Source of the DNA: Cardiobacteriaceae bacterium
GTDB taxonomy: Bacteria > Pseudomonadota > Gammaproteobacteria > Cardiobacteriales > Cardiobacteriaceae
NCBI GenBank assembly: GCA_030529365.1
Contig: JAUMXB010000007.1
Location: forward strand, 46,503-110,502
DNA: 64,000 bases
Direction: 5' to 3'
The translations under genes and the position numbers were made by a program. Each line of letters begins with the position of its first letter. Within the stretch, counting starts at the first letter, position 1. Below the pieces are notes generated by a model. It did not search any database. It was not told the DNA's origin and saw nothing but the letters and a program-made list of their open reading frames with translations. Below are positions 26,561-36,804 of the stretch, in pieces.

Positions 26561-27949
26561 ATGGAATGGTTGTCACTGGTGATGTTCGGCGTGCTCTGCA
26601 TCGTACTGATGCTGGGCTATCCGGTTTCCATGTCGCTTGCCGGCGTGGCCCTGCTCTTTGCCGGCATCGGCATTGGCGTGGAAGCGTTTGATGCCTCTTT
26701 CCTGCAAGCGATCAGCAGCCGCATCTACGGCATCATGACCAATGAAACGCTGATTGCCGTGCCCACCTTCATCTTCATGGGCATTACGCTGCAAAAGGCG
26801 AAAATTGCCGAAGACCTGCTCGATACCATGACGCTGCTCTTTGGCGGTGTTCGCGGCGGGCTTGCCTTTTCCGTGGCCGTGGTCGGCATGTTGCTCGCTG
26901 CATCCACTGGCATTGTCGGCGCAACGGTGGTTACCATGGGGCTGTTGTCGCTGCCGGTGATGCTCAAGCGCGGCTATGATCCGGCGCTTTCCTGCGGCAT
27001 CATCTGCGCCTCGGGCACGCTCGGGCAAATCATTCCGCCCTCCATCGTGCTCATTCTCCTCGGCGACGTGATTGGCAACGCCTATGGCGAAGCGCAGCGC
27101 GAGATGGGCAATTTCGCCCCCGATACCGTTTCCGTGAGCGATCTGTTCATCGCCGCCATCATTCCGGGCACGCTGCTCGTCGGCCTCTATATTCTCTATC
27201 TCATTATCCGCGCCATCGTTACGCCACAGGCGCTGCCGCTGCTCAGCAAGGAAGAGCGCGCCATGCAGCGTGGCGAGCATTTCTACCTGCGCCTCATGTT
27301 CGTATTGCTGCCGCCTTTGCTGCTGGTCGCCTGCGTACTCGGTTCCATCATCATGGGGCTGGCAACGCCGACCGAAGCGGCAAGCATCGGTGCATTTGGC
27401 GCGCTGGTGATTGCGCTGGTTCGCTATGGTTTTGACAAATCGCGCGGCCTTGCCGTCAATCTGCGCTGGCTGATTGAAGTGCCGCGCGAGACGCTGATTG
27501 TCACCGCCATGGTCTTCTTCATCCTCATGGGCGCATCGCTGTTTTCCCTGGTGTTCCGCGCCTACGGCGGCGACCATCTCATCGAAACCGCGCTCACCAA
27601 CCTGCCCGGCGGCGTGATCGGTGCCATGATCGTAGTGATGCTGGTGATGTTCCTTTTAGGCTTCGTGCTCGATTTCCTGGAAATCGTCTTCGTTGTCGTG
27701 CCCATTGTTGCGCCCATTCTTTTCAAGATGGACGTCGATCCGGTGTGGTTTGCGATCATGGTGGCCATGAACCTGCAAACCAGCTTCCTGACACCGCCCT
27801 TCGGCTTTGCGCTTTTCTTCCTGCGCGGTGTGGCGCCGGCGAGCGTGCCGACCAGTGCCATCTATCGTGGCGTCATTCCCTTCATCCTGATCCAGATGTC
27901 GATGCTGCTCATCCTCGCTTTGGTGCCGAGTATGGTGCATTGGCTGTAA
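26561..27949 (+). CDS. TRAP transporter large permease (DctM-type)
   Basis: A 462-residue protein with about 12 hydrophobic helices. VPTFIFMGITLQKAKIAEDL, SGIIGATVV-like AASTGIVGATVVTMGLLSLP and ASGTLGQIIPPSIVLILLG are the DctM hallmarks. It is longer than the classic 425 residues, mainly because of a polar insert around residues 170-190 (GEAQREMGNFAPDTVSVSD), which resembles the mannitol/chloroaromatic subgroup. Substrate cannot be read without the missing P subunit; organic acids are the usual cargo. GGAGGACTGAC precedes the ATG. Confidence 0.93.
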   Translation: MEWLSLVMFGVLCIVLMLGYPVSMSLAGVALLFAGIGIGVEAFDASFLQAISSRIYGIMTNETLIAVPTFIFMGITLQKAKIAEDLLDTMTLLFGGVRGGLAFSVAVVGMLLAASTGIVGATVVTMGLLSLPVMLKRGYDPALSCGIICASGTLGQIIPPSIVLILLGDVIGNAYGEAQREMGNFAPDTVSVSDLFIAAIIPGTLLVGLYILYLIIRAIVTPQALPLLSKEERAMQRGEHFYLRLMFVLLPPLLLVACVLGSIIMGLATPTEAASIGAFGALVIALVRYGFDKSRGLAVNLRWLIEVPRETLIVTAMVFFILMGASLFSLVFRAYGGDHLIETALTNLPGGVIGAMIVVMLVMFLLGFVLDFLEIVFVVVPIVAPILFKMDVDPVWFAIMVAMNLQTSFLTPPFGFALFFLRGVAPASVPTSAIYRGVIPFILIQMSMLLILALVPSMVHWL

Positions 27950-27974
27950 GAGAAGAGTGTATTTATAATTACGA

Positions 27975-28060
27975 TAAAAATAAATGTTTTTTATCATAAA
28001 AAGCGCTTGCCACGAGAAAATTTCTCAAGGCAAGCGCTTAATATTGGTAAATTTTCTCAT
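27975..28060 (-). repeat. Tandem-palindrome intergenic element, copy 11
   Basis: Reverse-oriented copy between the convergent dctM-type and SLC13-type genes. Cores AAAAGCGCTTGCC and GGCAAGCGCTTAA can pair with each other as a longer stem, so this copy could double as a bidirectional terminator. Confidence 0.8.
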
Positions 28061-28140
28061 TTCTCTTTTTGGGCGTCGCAAGGGTCATCTGCGGCAATGC
28101 CTCCATGACCCCGTGCACGCCCCGGATCGTTCCAACAAAC

Positions 28141-29565
28141 TTATTGCCAGAACCAATAGGCAAATGCCGCAACCACGGCGATGCTCACAAAATTGAGCAG
28201 CAACCCTGCTTTCATCATGTCACGCTGGCTGACATGCCCCGTGCCGAAGACAACGGCATTGGGCGGCGTCGCTACCGGCAGCATGAACGCACAGGAAGCG
28301 CCAAGGCCAATCACCAGCACCAGAACCTGCTTGGGCAAGCCAAGCTGTGTGCCGATAGTGGCAAATACCGGAACCAGCAGGGCTGCCGATGCCGTATTGC
28401 TGGTGAATTCAGTCAGGAAAATGATGAAGGCGGCCACCACGGTAATCACAACCAGGGGAGAGGCGTGCCCCACCCATTCCGCGATTTGTCCGCCAATGGC
28501 GGCGGAAGCGCCAGAATCCTGCATCAGGCGGCTGAGCGCAATGCCGCCACCAAACAGCAACAGCACGCCCCAGTCCGTGTTTTCGGCCACCTGGTGCCAG
28601 GACGCCAGACCAAGGACGACCACTGCAACAATGGCCATCAATGCAATAAACGTATCGGTAATGCCGAAAGGCTTCAGATGGCCACTGAATATCCAGGCCA
28701 ATGCTGTCAGAAGGAAGACAAGCGCCGTCAGGAGACGCGGGGTTGTCCAGGGAATATCTTCCTCATGCAGCGGCGCATTTAGCTGTCCCAGCTTGGGGCG
28801 GAACAGCACATACATCCCGGCAAACATGAGCGGCAGCAGCACCAGCATCAGCGGGATACCATAAGACAGCCATTCCTGGAAGCCAATGCCAATCTCCTTG
28901 GCGGCAATGCTGTTGGGCGGTGAGCCTACCAGCGTGCCCATGCCACCGATACTCGCGGCATACGCAATCACCAGCAAAATGAACACCCGGGTATTGCGGT
29001 CTTTGCTCTCCAGCGACTCCATGATGCCAAGGGCAAGCGGCATCATCATCACAGCCGTGGCGGTGTTGGAAATCCACATGGAAAGCCCCGCCGTTACCAG
29101 CACCAATGCGGCAATCGCCAAAAACATGTTTGAGCCTGTCGCACGAACGATCAGCAGCGTAATCTTGCGGTCGATCTTCTGGACGTGCAGTGCGGCAGCC
29201 AGCGCAAAGCCACCCAGGAAAAGGAAAATGATCGGGTCGGCAAAACTTGCAAGCGCCTGTGAAATGGTGATCGGAAGACTCTGTGCCGCCTCGCCCTTGC
29301 CGACCACCTTGGGCAATTGCATGGCCACTGCCAGAATTGGAATCATCAGGGCAGTCAGGGTAATGTGCACCGCTTCCGTCAACCAGAGAATCCCGACAAA
29401 AATCACCAGCGCCATGCCCTTGTTCGCATGATCGCCATAAGGCAAGAAACGCCACGCCAACCAGGCCGCCAGCGCGGCCAGCGTCATGATCAGCAAGCCA
29501 CGGACAATATGCCCCTGGTGACTGCTTTCGATCGCATCGGTTGTGGTAAGTAATGGATCCGACAT
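28141..29565 (-). CDS. SLC13/DASS-family sodium:anion (dicarboxylate) symporter
   Basis: A 474-residue membrane protein with the two SNT sodium-site motifs of the DASS family: SNTATAVMMMPLALGIM in the first half and SNTASAALLVPVFATIG in the second. IGGMGTLVGSPPNSIAAKEI and LPVATPPNAVVFGTG are the paired hairpin loops. Members import succinate, fumarate, citrate or sulfate; I cannot tell which. GGAGG five bases before the ATG at 29565 decides the start; longer readings would add 15 residues. It is convergent with the TRAP genes, which makes this locus rich in organic-acid uptake. Confidence 0.92.
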   Translation of the reverse strand: MSDPLLTTTDAIESSHQGHIVRGLLIMTLAALAAWLAWRFLPYGDHANKGMALVIFVGILWLTEAVHITLTALMIPILAVAMQLPKVVGKGEAAQSLPITISQALASFADPIIFLFLGGFALAAALHVQKIDRKITLLIVRATGSNMFLAIAALVLVTAGLSMWISNTATAVMMMPLALGIMESLESKDRNTRVFILLVIAYAASIGGMGTLVGSPPNSIAAKEIGIGFQEWLSYGIPLMLVLLPLMFAGMYVLFRPKLGQLNAPLHEEDIPWTTPRLLTALVFLLTALAWIFSGHLKPFGITDTFIALMAIVAVVVLGLASWHQVAENTDWGVLLLFGGGIALSRLMQDSGASAAIGGQIAEWVGHASPLVVITVVAAFIIFLTEFTSNTASAALLVPVFATIGTQLGLPKQVLVLVIGLGASCAFMLPVATPPNAVVFGTGHVSQRDMMKAGLLLNFVSIAVVAAFAYWFWQ

Positions 29566-29681
29566 CATATCCTCCGCAAAAAAACACATATCACGTGCAT
29601 GAACCTTCATTCATGCTCCCGTAAACAGTGTATCGCAACTGCGCCCCTCCTCAATTGACCCATATAAAGCAGCAATCAAAC

Positions 29682-29710
29682 TTGCTTATCGCGGCATCTA
29701 GCGGTAAAAT
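29682..29710 (+). promoter_or_regulatory. Putative sigma-70 promoter of rpsO
   Basis: TTGCTT (29682-29687) and TAAAAT (29705-29710) with 17 bp between them, 60 bases before the rpsO start. Confidence 0.55.
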
Positions 29711-29769
29711 CCGCGCTCTTTCGCCTTGAGCCAAAGCCATCGGTCCATGCGCAAAACCCGGAGTTTAAA

Positions 29770-30036
29770 ATGTTAACTGTTGAGCAAAAACAAGAAATCA
29801 TCAAAAAGTACCAGCGCGCCGAAAGCGACACCGGCTCTACCGAAGTGCAAATTGCCCTTCTGACCGCCCGCATTCTCGACCTGCAAGAGCATTTCAATAC
29901 CCACAAAAAAGATTTCCACTCCCGTCGTGGTCTTCTGAAGCTCGTCAGCAGCCGTCGCCGCTTGCTGGATTACCTGAAGCGCACCAATTTCGAATCCTAT
30001 CGCAACCTGATTGCTGACCTCGGCCTGCGTCGCTAA
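29770..30036 (+). CDS. rpsO: 30S ribosomal protein S15
   Basis: An 88-residue S15, a primary binder of 16S rRNA helix 22. [35 protein letters not shown] and [17 protein letters not shown] are diagnostic. GGAG lies 7 bases before the ATG. The 5' leader of about 60 bases could carry an autoregulatory structure as in other bacteria, but I do not identify one. rpsO-pnp is a classic operon. Confidence 0.98.
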   Translation: MLTVEQKQEIIKKYQRAESDTGSTEVQIALLTARILDLQEHFNTHKKDFHSRRGLLKLVSSRRRLLDYLKRTNFESYRNLIADLGLRR

Positions 30037-30054
30037 TCATCCAAGGAAAAAAAC

Positions 30055-32127
30055 GTGAAACACACGAGCACTTTCGCTTACGGGCCGCATCAGGTCACAC
30101 TGGAAAGCGGCGAGATCGCCCGTCAGGCTGACGGTGCCGTGATCGTCAACATGGACGACACGGTGGTCATGGTGACTGCCGTGGCGCGTCGCGAAGTGGC
30201 TGACGGCCAGGATTTCTTCCCGCTTACCGTCGATTATCAGGAAAAGGCCTATGCGGCCGGCAAGATCCCCGGCGGTTATTTCAAGCGCGAGGGCCGCCCA
30301 AGCGAAGCGGAAATTCTCGTGTCACGTCTCATCGACCGCCCTATCCGTCCGCTTTTCCCGGAAGGCTTTTTCAACGAAATCCAGATCATTGCGACAGTCA
30401 TTTCGCACAATCCGGCCGTCAGCGCCGATATTCCGGCGGTGATTGGCGCATCTGCGGCACTGAAGCTTGCTGGCGTGCCGTTTGCAGGCCCAATCGGCGC
30501 AGCGCGCGTTGGCTACGTCAATGGCGAATATGTGCTGAACCCTTCCGAAAAGGTGCTGAAGAAATCGAAACTGGATCTCGTGGTTGCCGGCACCGAACAG
30601 GCTGTTCTCATGGTCGAATCCCAGGCGGATGAATTGCCGGAAGACGTCATGCTCGGCGCTGTGATCTATGGTCATGAACAGATGCAAACTGTCATTGCCG
30701 CCATCAACGATTTTGCTGCCAAAGCCGGCAAGCCGACATGGGATTGGCAGGCGCCAGTACGCGATACCGCCCTCGATGACAAAATCAAGTCGCTTTATGG
30801 CGAACGCCTCTCGGCAGCTTACCAGATTGCCGACAAGCAGGCGCGCCAGCAGGCCGTTGGCGATATTCGCCGCGAAGCGGAAGAAGCGCTTGCGAGTGAT
30901 GAAGGTTGGAGTGCCAAACTGGTCGGCAACTATGTGCACGATCTGGAATACCGCACCGTGCGTGACCGCATTCTCGCCAACGAACCGCGTATCGACGGTC
31001 GCGATACCACAACGGTGCGCCCCATTACTGTCCGCACTGGCGTGTTGCCGCGCGCGCATGGTTCAGCCCTCTTTACCCGTGGCGAAACCCAGGCGCTGGT
31101 CGTAACCACTTTGGGCACCGGTCGCGATGTGCAGTTGCTCGATACCCTGAATGGTGAAGTCAAAGACGGCTTCATGTTCCACTACAATTTCCCGCCGTTT
31201 TCCGTTGGCGAAACTGGCCGTTTTGGTTCGCCCAAGCGCCGCGAAATCGGCCATGGCCGTTTGGCGCGTCGCGGCGTAGAAGCCGTATTGCCGAGCGAGC
31301 AGGAATTTCCCTATATCCTGCGTGTGGTAAGCGAAATTACCGAGTCCAACGGCTCCAGCTCCATGGCTTCCGTTTGCGGCAGCAGTCTGGCGCTGATGGA
31401 CGCCGGTGTGCCGGTCAAGGCGCCGGTGGCTGGCATCGCCATGGGACTCATCAAGGAAGGCGATCGCTTTGCTGTCCTTACCGATATCCTTGGCGATGAA
31501 GATCACCTGGGCGACATGGACTTCAAAGTAGCCGGTACCGCCCAAGGCGTTACTGCCCTGCAAATGGACATCAAAATTGATGGCATTACCCGCGACATTA
31601 TGGAGCAGGCGCTCAAGCAGGCCAATGCCGGTCGTTTGCATATTTTGGCGGTGATGAACGAAGCGATTGCCGAGCCGCGTGCGCAGCTTTCCGAATATGC
31701 GCCGCGCTTCTCCACGATTCGCATCCATCCTGACAAGATCAAGGATGTGATCGGCAAGGGCGGAGCAACCATTCGCCAGATTACTGAAGAAAGCGGTGCT
31801 ACTATTGATATTGCTGACGACGGTACAATCAAGATTGCGGCTGTGGACAAGGAAGCGGCGGACAATGCCCGTCGCATGATCGAAGAGATCACCATGGAAC
31901 CGGAAGTTGGCCGCATTTATAATGGCAAGGTCACGAAGATTACCGACTTCGGCGCTTTCGTCAACTTCCTGCCGGGCAAAGAAGGCTTGGTACATATTTC
32001 GCAAATCGCGGAATATCGCGTGGCTGATGTACGCGATGAGCTGAGTGAAGGTCAGGAAGTCAAAATCAAATTGATTGAGGTTGATCGCCAGGGGCGTGTG
32101 CGCCTGTCAATCAAAGATGCGAAATAA
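30055..32127 (+). CDS. pnp: Polyribonucleotide nucleotidyltransferase (PNPase)
   Basis: A 690-residue phosphorolytic 3'-5' exoribonuclease and degradosome component. Two RNase PH-like domains are visible: [20 protein letters not shown] in the first, and [19 protein letters not shown] with [19 protein letters not shown] in the second. A KH domain ([20 protein letters not shown]) and an S1 domain ([20 protein letters not shown]) follow at the C-terminus. Translation starts at GTG 30055 with AAGGA upstream, 18 bases after rpsO. It is slightly shorter than E. coli PNPase (711). Confidence 0.98.
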   Translation: MKHTSTFAYGPHQVTLESGEIARQADGAVIVNMDDTVVMVTAVARREVADGQDFFPLTVDYQEKAYAAGKIPGGYFKREGRPSEAEILVSRLIDRPIRPLFPEGFFNEIQIIATVISHNPAVSADIPAVIGASAALKLAGVPFAGPIGAARVGYVNGEYVLNPSEKVLKKSKLDLVVAGTEQAVLMVESQADELPEDVMLGAVIYGHEQMQTVIAAINDFAAKAGKPTWDWQAPVRDTALDDKIKSLYGERLSAAYQIADKQARQQAVGDIRREAEEALASDEGWSAKLVGNYVHDLEYRTVRDRILANEPRIDGRDTTTVRPITVRTGVLPRAHGSALFTRGETQALVVTTLGTGRDVQLLDTLNGEVKDGFMFHYNFPPFSVGETGRFGSPKRREIGHGRLARRGVEAVLPSEQEFPYILRVVSEITESNGSSSMASVCGSSLALMDAGVPVKAPVAGIAMGLIKEGDRFAVLTDILGDEDHLGDMDFKVAGTAQGVTALQMDIKIDGITRDIMEQALKQANAGRLHILAVMNEAIAEPRAQLSEYAPRFSTIRIHPDKIKDVIGKGGATIRQITEESGATIDIADDGTIKIAAVDKEAADNARRMIEEITMEPEVGRIYNGKVTKITDFGAFVNFLPGKEGLVHISQIAEYRVADVRDELSEGQEVKIKLIEVDRQGRVRLSIKDAK

Positions 32128-32151
32128 GGAAAAACTGGTTTTAACACTTTC

Positions 32152-32242
32152 GGAGAGATGGCAGAGTGGTCGAATGCGCACGCCTGGAAAGTGTGTATAC
32201 GTTGATAGCGTATCGGGGGTTCGAATCCCCCTCTCTCCGCCA
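32152..32242 (+). tRNA. tRNA-Ser (GGA)
   Basis: Acceptor arms GGAGAGA (32152-32158) and TCTCTCC (32232-32238) pair perfectly, followed by G and an encoded CCA. D arm TGGCAGAGTGGTCGAATGCG, anticodon loop CTGGAAA giving GGA, a long variable arm (GTATACGTTGATAGCGTATC) and T arm GGGGGTTCGAATCCCCC. The long variable arm is typical of serine tRNAs. Confidence 0.97.
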
Positions 32243-32250
32243 CTATTCAG

Positions 32251-32273
32251 CCACCCGCAAGGGTGGTTTTTTT
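32251..32273 (+). terminator. Intrinsic terminator after tRNA-Ser
   Basis: CCACCC, GCAA tetraloop, GGGTGG, then seven T residues. It ends the tRNA transcript and possibly read-through from pnp. Confidence 0.9.
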
Positions 32274-32279
32274 ATAGAG

Positions 32280-33775
32280 ACATAAAGCTGCATCAGAGAA
32301 ATTTCGCAAAATCTCGCGGAAGTATCTGTTGATATGCTTCCAACTGGCTTGGTAGGATCAAGCTTAGGCGAACAAGACAGTGAAAGTAGGTGTTATCCGT
32401 AGTAATAATGCTCTTCACACACAGCATCAGTGGCAGTTTTCGTAAAGTTTGATAAGAAATAGCAGGCTATCGTATTTTTACCAATCATTGGCGCAATCAG
32501 TCGGATCATTTGCCCGCATAGTACGCGGAGGCAGGCATTATATATTTGCCACTGTGATGCTGCTTTACATGCAATCCCTTGCTAATGCAGCTATAAGGAC
32601 GGCACGACACTGCTCCCCTGTTTCCTCGCGATACACTTTCCGATAACCATCCAGCCTGGTTACGGTTTGCCAAGGACGTTGATCTTTCCGGATATCTAGA
32701 GGCTATGTATCTCATGAATTAGCGAAAAATATATCATTTCTGCTAGACAAGTATCCGGATGCTAGGTGGAATATGCCCGTGTGAGTTGTTGCTGATTTCT
32801 GTACCGTTTCCAGGTGCAGGCATCTTGCGCACAATGTTGGAAGCTTTGGTAACAGCGTTGATGCTGTTGCCGTGCGTCGGATATTCCAGCATTTTTCCCT
32901 GTTGGCTGCTGGATATGCCATGGGGTATATGATGTCAAAAAAGCTGATTATTACATTGTATTTTCGCAGATTGTCTTGAAACAGAAATTTGAAGATTAAT
33001 TTCATTATTATGAAAGTGCTATTCGTGCTTCTTCAAATACAGCTTAAAATGCTTTTGGGGAATATCGTTAAAATCGTACAAATACATTTGTCTGATTTCA
33101 AAGATTCTTGATTCCGTGTGTTATTGGGTCCGGGTTGCTCATAGCCAGTCAATAGCAAGGCTGTTCTTTTCCTATTAATTGCCGTTACACTTTAAAAGCC
33201 CGGCTGCCATCTTGTTTCTCGCGTTACAATCGCATTTGACTGTGCGTCGATCATCCAGGTAATTTGGTTCTGCTCTCCTCTTTGCGTCAAACATTTCAAC
33301 TGCGAGTTGTCGTGGTGGATAGGCAGATTCAAGTGAAGAAAGTCGTATGCAGCGGCGCCTTTGTTTACATTGGCCAAGACAGTTTTTTCGCACGAGAGAA
33401 TTTCTGAAATCAAATTCTTCTGGCTATCCAAGGTCTATTGACAATTCCTGGAAGGAATTTTCAAGATATTCGAGATCACGCGAAATGTTGGAACTTTTGC
33501 AGCTGCGTGGTTGGTTCAACCTTCCAACGTGCGCTCATGGGAGTAGGGATTTTATGCAATGTCTTATGGTTGTTTGATCGTATTGATATTAATTATCAAA
33601 AAACAGGAAGTCTCGAATTTTCACTTGATAAGTCAAAAGATGGTAAGAACGCGCTCTGCATCTTCTTTGCTGGCGCTGCAAAAACAGGCAGACTCAGCTA
33701 CAATAGAAGACCATCAGAAAGATGACAAAGCATTCAGAATGAATGTGACTTTTAAAGATAAAGGGATTTATTGCA
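32280..33775. other. Gene-poor, AT-richer stretch downstream of tRNA-Ser
   Basis: About 1.5 kb without a gene I can support. All open frames here are under 100 codons, lack good ribosome-binding sites and resemble no family I know. The longest are 33438-33725 on the plus strand and 33192-33431 on the minus strand. Base composition is visibly lower in GC than the neighbours. The position just 3' of a tRNA gene suggests remains of an integrated element, but I find no integrase remnant and no repeat of the tRNA 3' end. Confidence 0.6.
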
Positions 33776-34333
33776 ATGCAGCCACTCGGTGACATGTATC
33801 CGCCTAAAGCGCCTGCCGAAAGACATGTCCAGCATTATTACGATGGTAATCGCCGTCTGCTCTATATCACGAACGAACACTATATTCTGAATAGTGGCAC
33901 TATCATCGTATCGCGCACGGATCCCAAAGGTATCATTACCCATGCCAATCGGGCTTTTGTGGAAACTTGTGGTTATAGTGAACGTGAACTATTGGGTAGT
34001 CCCCACTACATCATTCGTCATCCTGATATGCCGCGCGCAGCCTTCAAGGACTTGTGGGATACTGTCAAGAAAGGTGTTGAATGGCATGGTTATGTAAAAA
34101 ACCTGCGCAAGAATGGGGGGTATTACTGGGTCTATGCCACTGTCACGCCAATTGTACGCGGAGATGTCATCATGGGCTACACCTCGGTGCGCCGCAAAGT
34201 GAGTGATCGCATTATCGCAGAATACGAACGCAAGTATGCCACGATGCGCTTGCGTGAAAGTTTGGAAAGCAGCCGCCGCATGGAAGAAAAAAAAGCCGGC
34301 TTTTTCGGACGTTTGTTTGCGCGGGGAAGATAG
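33776..34333 (+). CDS. Stand-alone Aer-type PAS domain protein
   Basis: A 185-residue soluble protein with one PAS domain of the aerotaxis-receptor type. IIVSRTDPKGIITHANRAFV, ETCGYSERELLGSPHYIIRH, PDMPRAAFKDLWDTVKKG and WHGYVKNLRKNGGYYWVYAT are the family blocks; in Aer such a domain binds FAD and senses redox state. The final 35 residues are charged and helical (IIAEYERKYATMRLRESLES). There is no HAMP, methyl-accepting, kinase or cyclase domain and no membrane segment, so its output partner is unknown. It sits alone between two gene-poor stretches. AAAGGGA lies upstream of the ATG. Confidence 0.85.
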   Translation: MQPLGDMYPPKAPAERHVQHYYDGNRRLLYITNEHYILNSGTIIVSRTDPKGIITHANRAFVETCGYSERELLGSPHYIIRHPDMPRAAFKDLWDTVKKGVEWHGYVKNLRKNGGYYWVYATVTPIVRGDVIMGYTSVRRKVSDRIIAEYERKYATMRLRESLESSRRMEEKKAGFFGRLFARGR

Positions 34334-35161
34334 TTTTTGTCATACGCCCGTTACTCAAGAATTGATAAGGATTCCCCGGGATTGAAATATTTTCTAAATC
34401 TTGGTTTGATAGCGCTCAACCAAGATGAAAAATGCCGAAATTGGGGGACAAATAGCCGCCAAAAGCAACCGCCTTATGTGTCTGGCCTCAAGCAGAACCA
34501 GAGGCTTTGAATTTTTATGAATAATTTCTTAAACAGCAGCACAAACATCCGGATTTTCACTGCCTGTTTCTGGCGCGCAAGTCCTTTGCCCGGATAGTTC
34601 CAGTTCCACACCTGCAATAAATGCAGAGTAAGTGACGCAACACCGTGAATGCAGTCGTAAATCTGTCTGGCACCAGCTGAAAAAAACCACACGATGTTAG
34701 GCATTGTTGCCGTACAAACTGTCAATATCAATCATGGATACCAGTAGTTCGGCAAGCAATGCGGCATCATCTCCTTTGTGACGCCACAGCAAGCAGCTAT
34801 TGTTTGTGACGAAAGTCCACCAGAAAACAACATCCTCTATCTTGAAGCCATTCGCAACCTGCAAAATTCCACCTTGGCACAAAAAAATCCGGTAAGGAAC
34901 CGGGCTATCGCGGCCAGGGAAATGGCAGTTATCAAGGCTGTTTTTGGCAGCAGAGGCATTCTAACCTTTCGGTGCTTAAAAGAAATGACTGCAACAGATC
35001 GGGAGCTGCCGACAATTCGCGAAAGGATTTGCGAAGCCTGAAAAAATACGCGGAAAATTGAGAATTCTGTCGCTGCGCTGCCTTTCTCGAGATGCTGGCT
35101 GGCCAGCGTCCCTTTCTGCTCTCGTCTCATTCCCTGAGGCGGAGTTGGGAATGCTCTTGTG
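34334..35161. other. Gene-poor stretch between PAS gene and ubiD
   Basis: About 830 bp with only short, unsupported frames. The minus-strand reading 34697-34882 (..VFWWTFVTNNSCLLWRHKG..) looks protein-like but has no context or start. I read the stretch as decayed sequence. Confidence 0.55.
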
Positions 35162-36643
35162 CTATAGCCCAAGTTCCTGCCAAATATTATCGATCTTTGT
35201 CACTGTTGCCGGATCAGGGCGAATAGGTTTTCCCCATTCGCGCCGCGTTTCTTCCGGCCATTTGTGGGTGGCATCAATACCCATTTTCCCTCCCAGTCCG
35301 CTGATTGGACTTGCAAAATCCAGGTAATCTATTGCGGTGCGTTCTACCAGCATGCAGTCGCGTACCGGATCGGCACGTGTGGCAACTGCCCAGATAACCT
35401 CCTTCCAGTCACGGCAATCAATGTCATCATCGACGATGATGAGGTATTTGGTATAGGTGAACTGGCGCAGGCTGCTCCATATCCCCATCATGATGCGCCG
35501 TGCATGGCCGGTGTACTGTTTTCGTATGGCCACAACAGCAAAGCGATAGGAACATCCCTCCGCAGGCAGATAGAAATCTGTTATTTCCGGGAACTGCTTT
35601 TGCAGAAGGGGGATGAACACTTCATTAAGGGCGCTGGCGAGAATAGCGGGTTCATCGGGCGGTTTGCCAAGGTAGGTGCTGTGGTAAACCGGGCTGTTGC
35701 GCAGGGTCAAGCGTTCAATGGTAAGAACGGGAAAATGCGCCTGGCTGTTGTAATAGCCGGTGTGGTCACCGTAGGGGCCTTCAAGGGCAGTTTCACCTGG
35801 ATAGATGTACCCTTCAAACACTATTTCGGCACGGGCCGGCACATGCAAATCATTGCCGATGCAACGTGCCACTTCGCTGCGCGCACCGCGCAGCAGACCG
35901 GCAAACTGGTATTCACCCAGCGTATCGGGAATGGGCGTTACCGCAGCAAGCAGGGTAGCGGGATCACAGCCTATTGCCACGGCTACAGGGAAGGGCTGGC
36001 CGGGGTTGAGCTGCTGATGTGCCTGGTAATCGAGCGCGCCGCCCCGATGGGCGAGCCAGCGCATGATGACTTTGTTTTTGCCAATGGGCTGCTGGCGGTA
36101 GATGGCAACGTTCTCTCGTCGGTTGTGCGGATTGCGGGTGATTACCAGCCCCCAGGAGATTAGCGGGGCGATGTCTTCCGGCCAGCCTTGTTGAATGGGC
36201 AGGAGACCGATATCTATGTCATCTTTTTCAATAATATGGCTCTGGCAAGGAGGAGATTCCACGAGATGCGGAGCCATGTGCCAAACGTCTCTCGCCATCG
36301 TCAGCCTGCCCAGCGCATCAATGAAATCCTGCGGTGGCTCGGGTTCTTTCAGATTGGCAAGCAAGCGACCGATATCACGCAGCTTGCCGGTATTTTCAGC
36401 TCCCAGCGCGAGAGCAACCCGTGTCGATGTGCCAAACAGGTTGGCCAACAGGGGAAATTCGTAGCGGCTGCCATCTGCACGAACGGGACGGGCAAACAGT
36501 AGCGCCGGACCGCCGCTGGCAAGCACGCGGCGTGATATTTCGGTGATTTCCAGATGCGGAGAGACGGGATGATGGATGCGCTTCAGCTCATTGCGCTCTT
36601 CGAGCAGAGCGATAAAGTCGCGCAAATCGGCGCAGGGTTTCAT
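35162..36643 (-). CDS. ubiD: 4-Hydroxy-3-polyprenylbenzoate decarboxylase UbiD
   Basis: A 493-residue UbiD (E. coli 497), using prenylated FMN to decarboxylate the ubiquinone precursor. [20 protein letters not shown] at the N-terminus, [40 protein letters not shown], and the catalytic-region stretch [20 protein letters not shown] followed by PYGDHTGYY, are all conserved. Start 36643 ([10 protein letters not shown]) matches relatives; a longer reading adds 21 residues. It is divergent from ubiUVT, giving a compact quinone locus. The flavin prenyltransferase ubiX is not in the window. Confidence 0.96.
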   Translation of the reverse strand: MKPCADLRDFIALLEERNELKRIHHPVSPHLEITEISRRVLASGGPALLFARPVRADGSRYEFPLLANLFGTSTRVALALGAENTGKLRDIGRLLANLKEPEPPQDFIDALGRLTMARDVWHMAPHLVESPPCQSHIIEKDDIDIGLLPIQQGWPEDIAPLISWGLVITRNPHNRRENVAIYRQQPIGKNKVIMRWLAHRGGALDYQAHQQLNPGQPFPVAVAIGCDPATLLAAVTPIPDTLGEYQFAGLLRGARSEVARCIGNDLHVPARAEIVFEGYIYPGETALEGPYGDHTGYYNSQAHFPVLTIERLTLRNSPVYHSTYLGKPPDEPAILASALNEVFIPLLQKQFPEITDFYLPAEGCSYRFAVVAIRKQYTGHARRIMMGIWSSLRQFTYTKYLIIVDDDIDCRDWKEVIWAVATRADPVRDCMLVERTAIDYLDFASPISGLGGKMGIDATHKWPEETRREWGKPIRPDPATVTKIDNIWQELGL

Positions 36644-36804
36644 GGTTTGCCTTGTTGATGATGAAAAGCCATTAAAGCATGCGCATATATTTATTATCAA
36701 GACCATAAATTAAATTGCATCATGCGGTATAAAATAAGATAAAATTCTGCAATTTCTGCGAGACATCATCCATCCCGCTCTTGGGCCACTTGAGGGAAAA
36801 CATA

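Noticed and set aside
32152..32242. Prophage or genomic island attachment at tRNA-Ser
   Set aside because: No repeat of the tRNA 3' end and no integrase were found downstream, so I report only the decayed stretch, not an island.
34697..35041. Small genes in the gap before ubiD on either strand
   Set aside because: Frames of 61-111 codons overlap each other, lack ribosome-binding sites and match nothing known.
36644..36804. FNR-type site in the ubiD/ubiU divergent region
   Set aside because: The best candidate (ATATTTATTATCAA, 36687-36700) keeps only one good half-site of TTGATNNNNATCAA. Too weak to call.
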